Shown here: one piece after another, positions 4,491 through 5,832 of the stretch | Numbering within the stretch: position 1 is the stretch's first letter | Layout of the letters: each line of letters begins with the position of its first letter | Source: Candidatus Zixiibacteriota bacterium | Lineage (GTDB): Bacteria > Zixibacteria > MSB-5A5 > GN15 > JAAZOE01 | DNA: 5,832 nt | Direction of reading: 5' to 3' | NCBI GenBank assembly: GCA_028700875.1 | Contig: JAQVRW010000205.1 | Coordinates: 1 to 5,832, forward strand | Position numbers and translations under genes: made by a program | Notes under the pieces: model-generated | The model's input: the letters and a program-made list of their open reading frames with translations, nothing else | What the model was told of the DNA's origin: nothing | Databases searched by the model: none

Positions 4491-5832
4491 TTATCCCACC
4501 ATTACGGATTCATCGAGATAGACGATTTCCGATTTCTTCTCGGGACGGGCCACACTGTAGGCCAGGGTCAGAAGGCCGACGCGGCCGATAAACATGGTCA
4601 CCACCAGCGTGAATTTGCCCAAGAAGCTCAACTGCGGGGTTATGCCGGTCGAAAGTCCGACCGTACCGAAGGCGGAGACCACTTCAAACATGCTTTTCAT
4701 GAACCATCCCTGGCTTTCGCTATGAGGCATACCCCGATACTCAATAAACATCAATACCGCCAGCATAGCCACAATCAACAACAGCGCCAGCAGGAAAACA
4801 TACAGCGCACTGAGGACGCTGTCGTTTGAAATGGTCCGCTTGAAGGCAGCGACCGTGCGCCGTCCTTTTATGCGGTTAAACAGCAGAAGGGAAATCACCG
4901 CCAGAGTTGTTGTCTTAACTCCTCCTCCCGTCGAACCGGGGCAAGCCCCGATAAACATCAGGACGATCGTTACCAACAGGCTCAGGTCGGTCAGGTGGGC
5001 CTGCGGGATAGTGTTGAAGCCGCAAGTGCGGGCCGTGACCGACTGGAAACAGGCGTTGACGACGCGTTCGACAAGGCCGCTTCCCTGGTAAGCGTTGGAC
5101 CGCTCCAGGACGAGAAAAATGACCGCGCCGGCGACGATCAACACCCCGGTGGTGGTCAGGCACAATTTGGAGTGCAGAGAAAGGCGGTTTTTCCGATTGC
5201 GCACGCGGTCGAGGGTCTCGCCGATAACGGCGAATCCCAAGCCGCCGACAATGATCAACAGCGCCATGGTCAGGAGAATAGAGCTGTCGCTTTTGAATCC
5301 TTCCAGACTCGTGGAGAAGGTGGAAAACCCGGCGTTGCAGAACCCCGAGATGGAATGAAAGACGGCATGGTAGGCGGCGGTCCCGGCAGGGAACTGCGGC
5401 CGGAATTGAACATACAGCGCCAAGGCCCCCAGCGTTTCGACGATGACCGTGGTGATGAATACTGCCTTCAAAAGTTGCGCCGACCGGGCATGGGTCTCCG
5501 ACCCGAAACTCTGCGACAGACCCAGGCGATCCAGATAGGGCAAACGCGCTCCGGCCGCCACCAGAAAGATGGTGGCGAAGGTCATGATTCCCAGCCCGCC
5601 CAACTGGATCAACAGCAAAATCACTACTTGGCCGAAAATGGAAAAATCCTTGGCGGTATCCAACACGGTCAGGCCGGTGACGCAGATCGCAGAGGTGGAG
5701 GTGAACAGGGCGTCGATGAAGGCGACCGGTTTGCCGGCGGCGCTGATCGGTAACATCAGGAGAATCGTCCCGACCGCGATCCCCAACGCGAAATACTCGA
5801 TAATCTTCTGGCCTGGTTTGGAACTGAGCAAG
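4491..5832 (-). CDS. ktrB: KtrB-type potassium transporter pore subunit (5' end cut by window edge)
   Basis: Membrane pore protein of the Trk/Ktr/HKT superfamily that carries K+ (in some members coupled to Na+). The 446 visible residues contain all four membrane-pore-membrane repeats, each with its filter glycine: SAICVTGL at 47-54, SGFCNAGF at 162-169, ARTCGFNT at 267-274 and AFGTVGLSTG at 387-396. The block PGSTGGGVKTT at 298-308 lies in the intramembrane loop region that gates the pore in this family. The C-terminus ends VMVG, near the usual KtrB end. The first codon that could start translation is TTG at 5829-5831, one base from the window edge, giving LLSSKPGQK. Bacillus KtrB, as I recall it, has about ten more residues before the matching position, so the true start probably lies outside. 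The operon promoter is also outside. It sits three bases ahead of ktrA. Confidence 0.95.
   Translation of the reverse strand, partial: LLSSKPGQKIIEYFALGIAVGTILLMLPISAAGKPVAFIDALFTSTSAICVTGLTVLDTAKDFSIFGQVVILLLIQLGGLGIMTFATIFLVAAGARLPYLDRLGLSQSFGSETHARSAQLLKAVFITTVIVETLGALALYVQFRPQFPAGTAAYHAVFHSISGFCNAGFSTFSTSLEGFKSDSSILLTMALLIIVGGLGFAVIGETLDRVRNRKNRLSLHSKLCLTTTGVLIVAGAVIFLVLERSNAYQGSGLVERVVNACFQSVTARTCGFNTIPQAHLTDLSLLVTIVLMFIGACPGSTGGGVKTTTLAVISLLLFNRIKGRRTVAAFKRTISNDSVLSALYVFLLALLLIVAMLAVLMFIEYRGMPHSESQGWFMKSMFEVVSAFGTVGLSTGITPQLSFLGKFTLVVTMFIGRVGLLTLAYSVARPEKKSEIVYLDESVMVG

Noticed and set aside
4995..5753. Long plus-strand frame (252 codons) opposite ktrB
   Set aside because: It is antisense to ktrB, whose four filter motifs are intact. 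The product is a low-complexity string rich in G, Q, R and D, typical of the reverse frame of a GC-rich membrane-protein gene.

Overview
The window is bacterial chromosomal DNA carrying housekeeping genes, with no phage, plasmid, insertion-sequence transposase or CRISPR signature. The best taxonomic clue is the transfer-messenger RNA (ssrA): its degradation tag reads GENNYAMAA. From memory this resembles tags of the Bacteroidetes/Chlorobi (FCB) side of Bacteria (GENNYALAA in Porphyromonas, GEESYAMAA in Cytophaga). A GC content of about 56-60% in the right part, together with dense palindromic intergenic repeats, would suit an uncultivated FCB-superphylum lineage, but that placement is inference only.

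Layout. Positions 1-394 (minus) hold the N-terminal part of a membrane-anchored alpha/beta hydrolase that runs off the left edge. Positions 461-958 (minus) encode a 165-residue protein I do not recognise. Positions 1010-1372 (minus) are the tmRNA gene, with a candidate promoter at about 1383-1409. Positions 1373-1801 contain no gene I can defend, although three overlapping open frames exist there. Positions 1802-3385 (plus) encode a 527-residue multi-pass glycosyltransferase of the GT39/PMT_2 (ArnT-like) type. Positions 3386-3830 lie between two convergent genes and are filled with nested inverted repeats. Positions 3831-4487 and 4491-5832 (minus) are ktrA and ktrB, the regulatory and pore subunits of a Ktr-type potassium uptake system. 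They form a tight two-gene operon whose ktrB 5' end is cut by the window edge.

How the parts relate. KtrB and KtrA act together in K+ uptake, with KtrA gating KtrB in response to nucleotides. The glycosyltransferase probably moves a sugar from a polyprenyl-phosphate carrier on the outer face of the cytoplasmic membrane. The tmRNA serves ribosome rescue. The two genes left of the tmRNA 3' end have a clearly lower GC content (about 47% by hand count over 1-960) than the genes to the right. Because the ssrA 3' end is a classic integration site, that left arm may be acquired DNA.

The most unusual structure is the repeat cluster at 3456-3798. It has four copies of a short unit (a small hairpin followed by a TGTTGAA-like tail), two pointing right and two pointing left. 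They are nested like brackets around a further REP-like palindrome, in a form that suggests a non-autonomous, MITE-like element.
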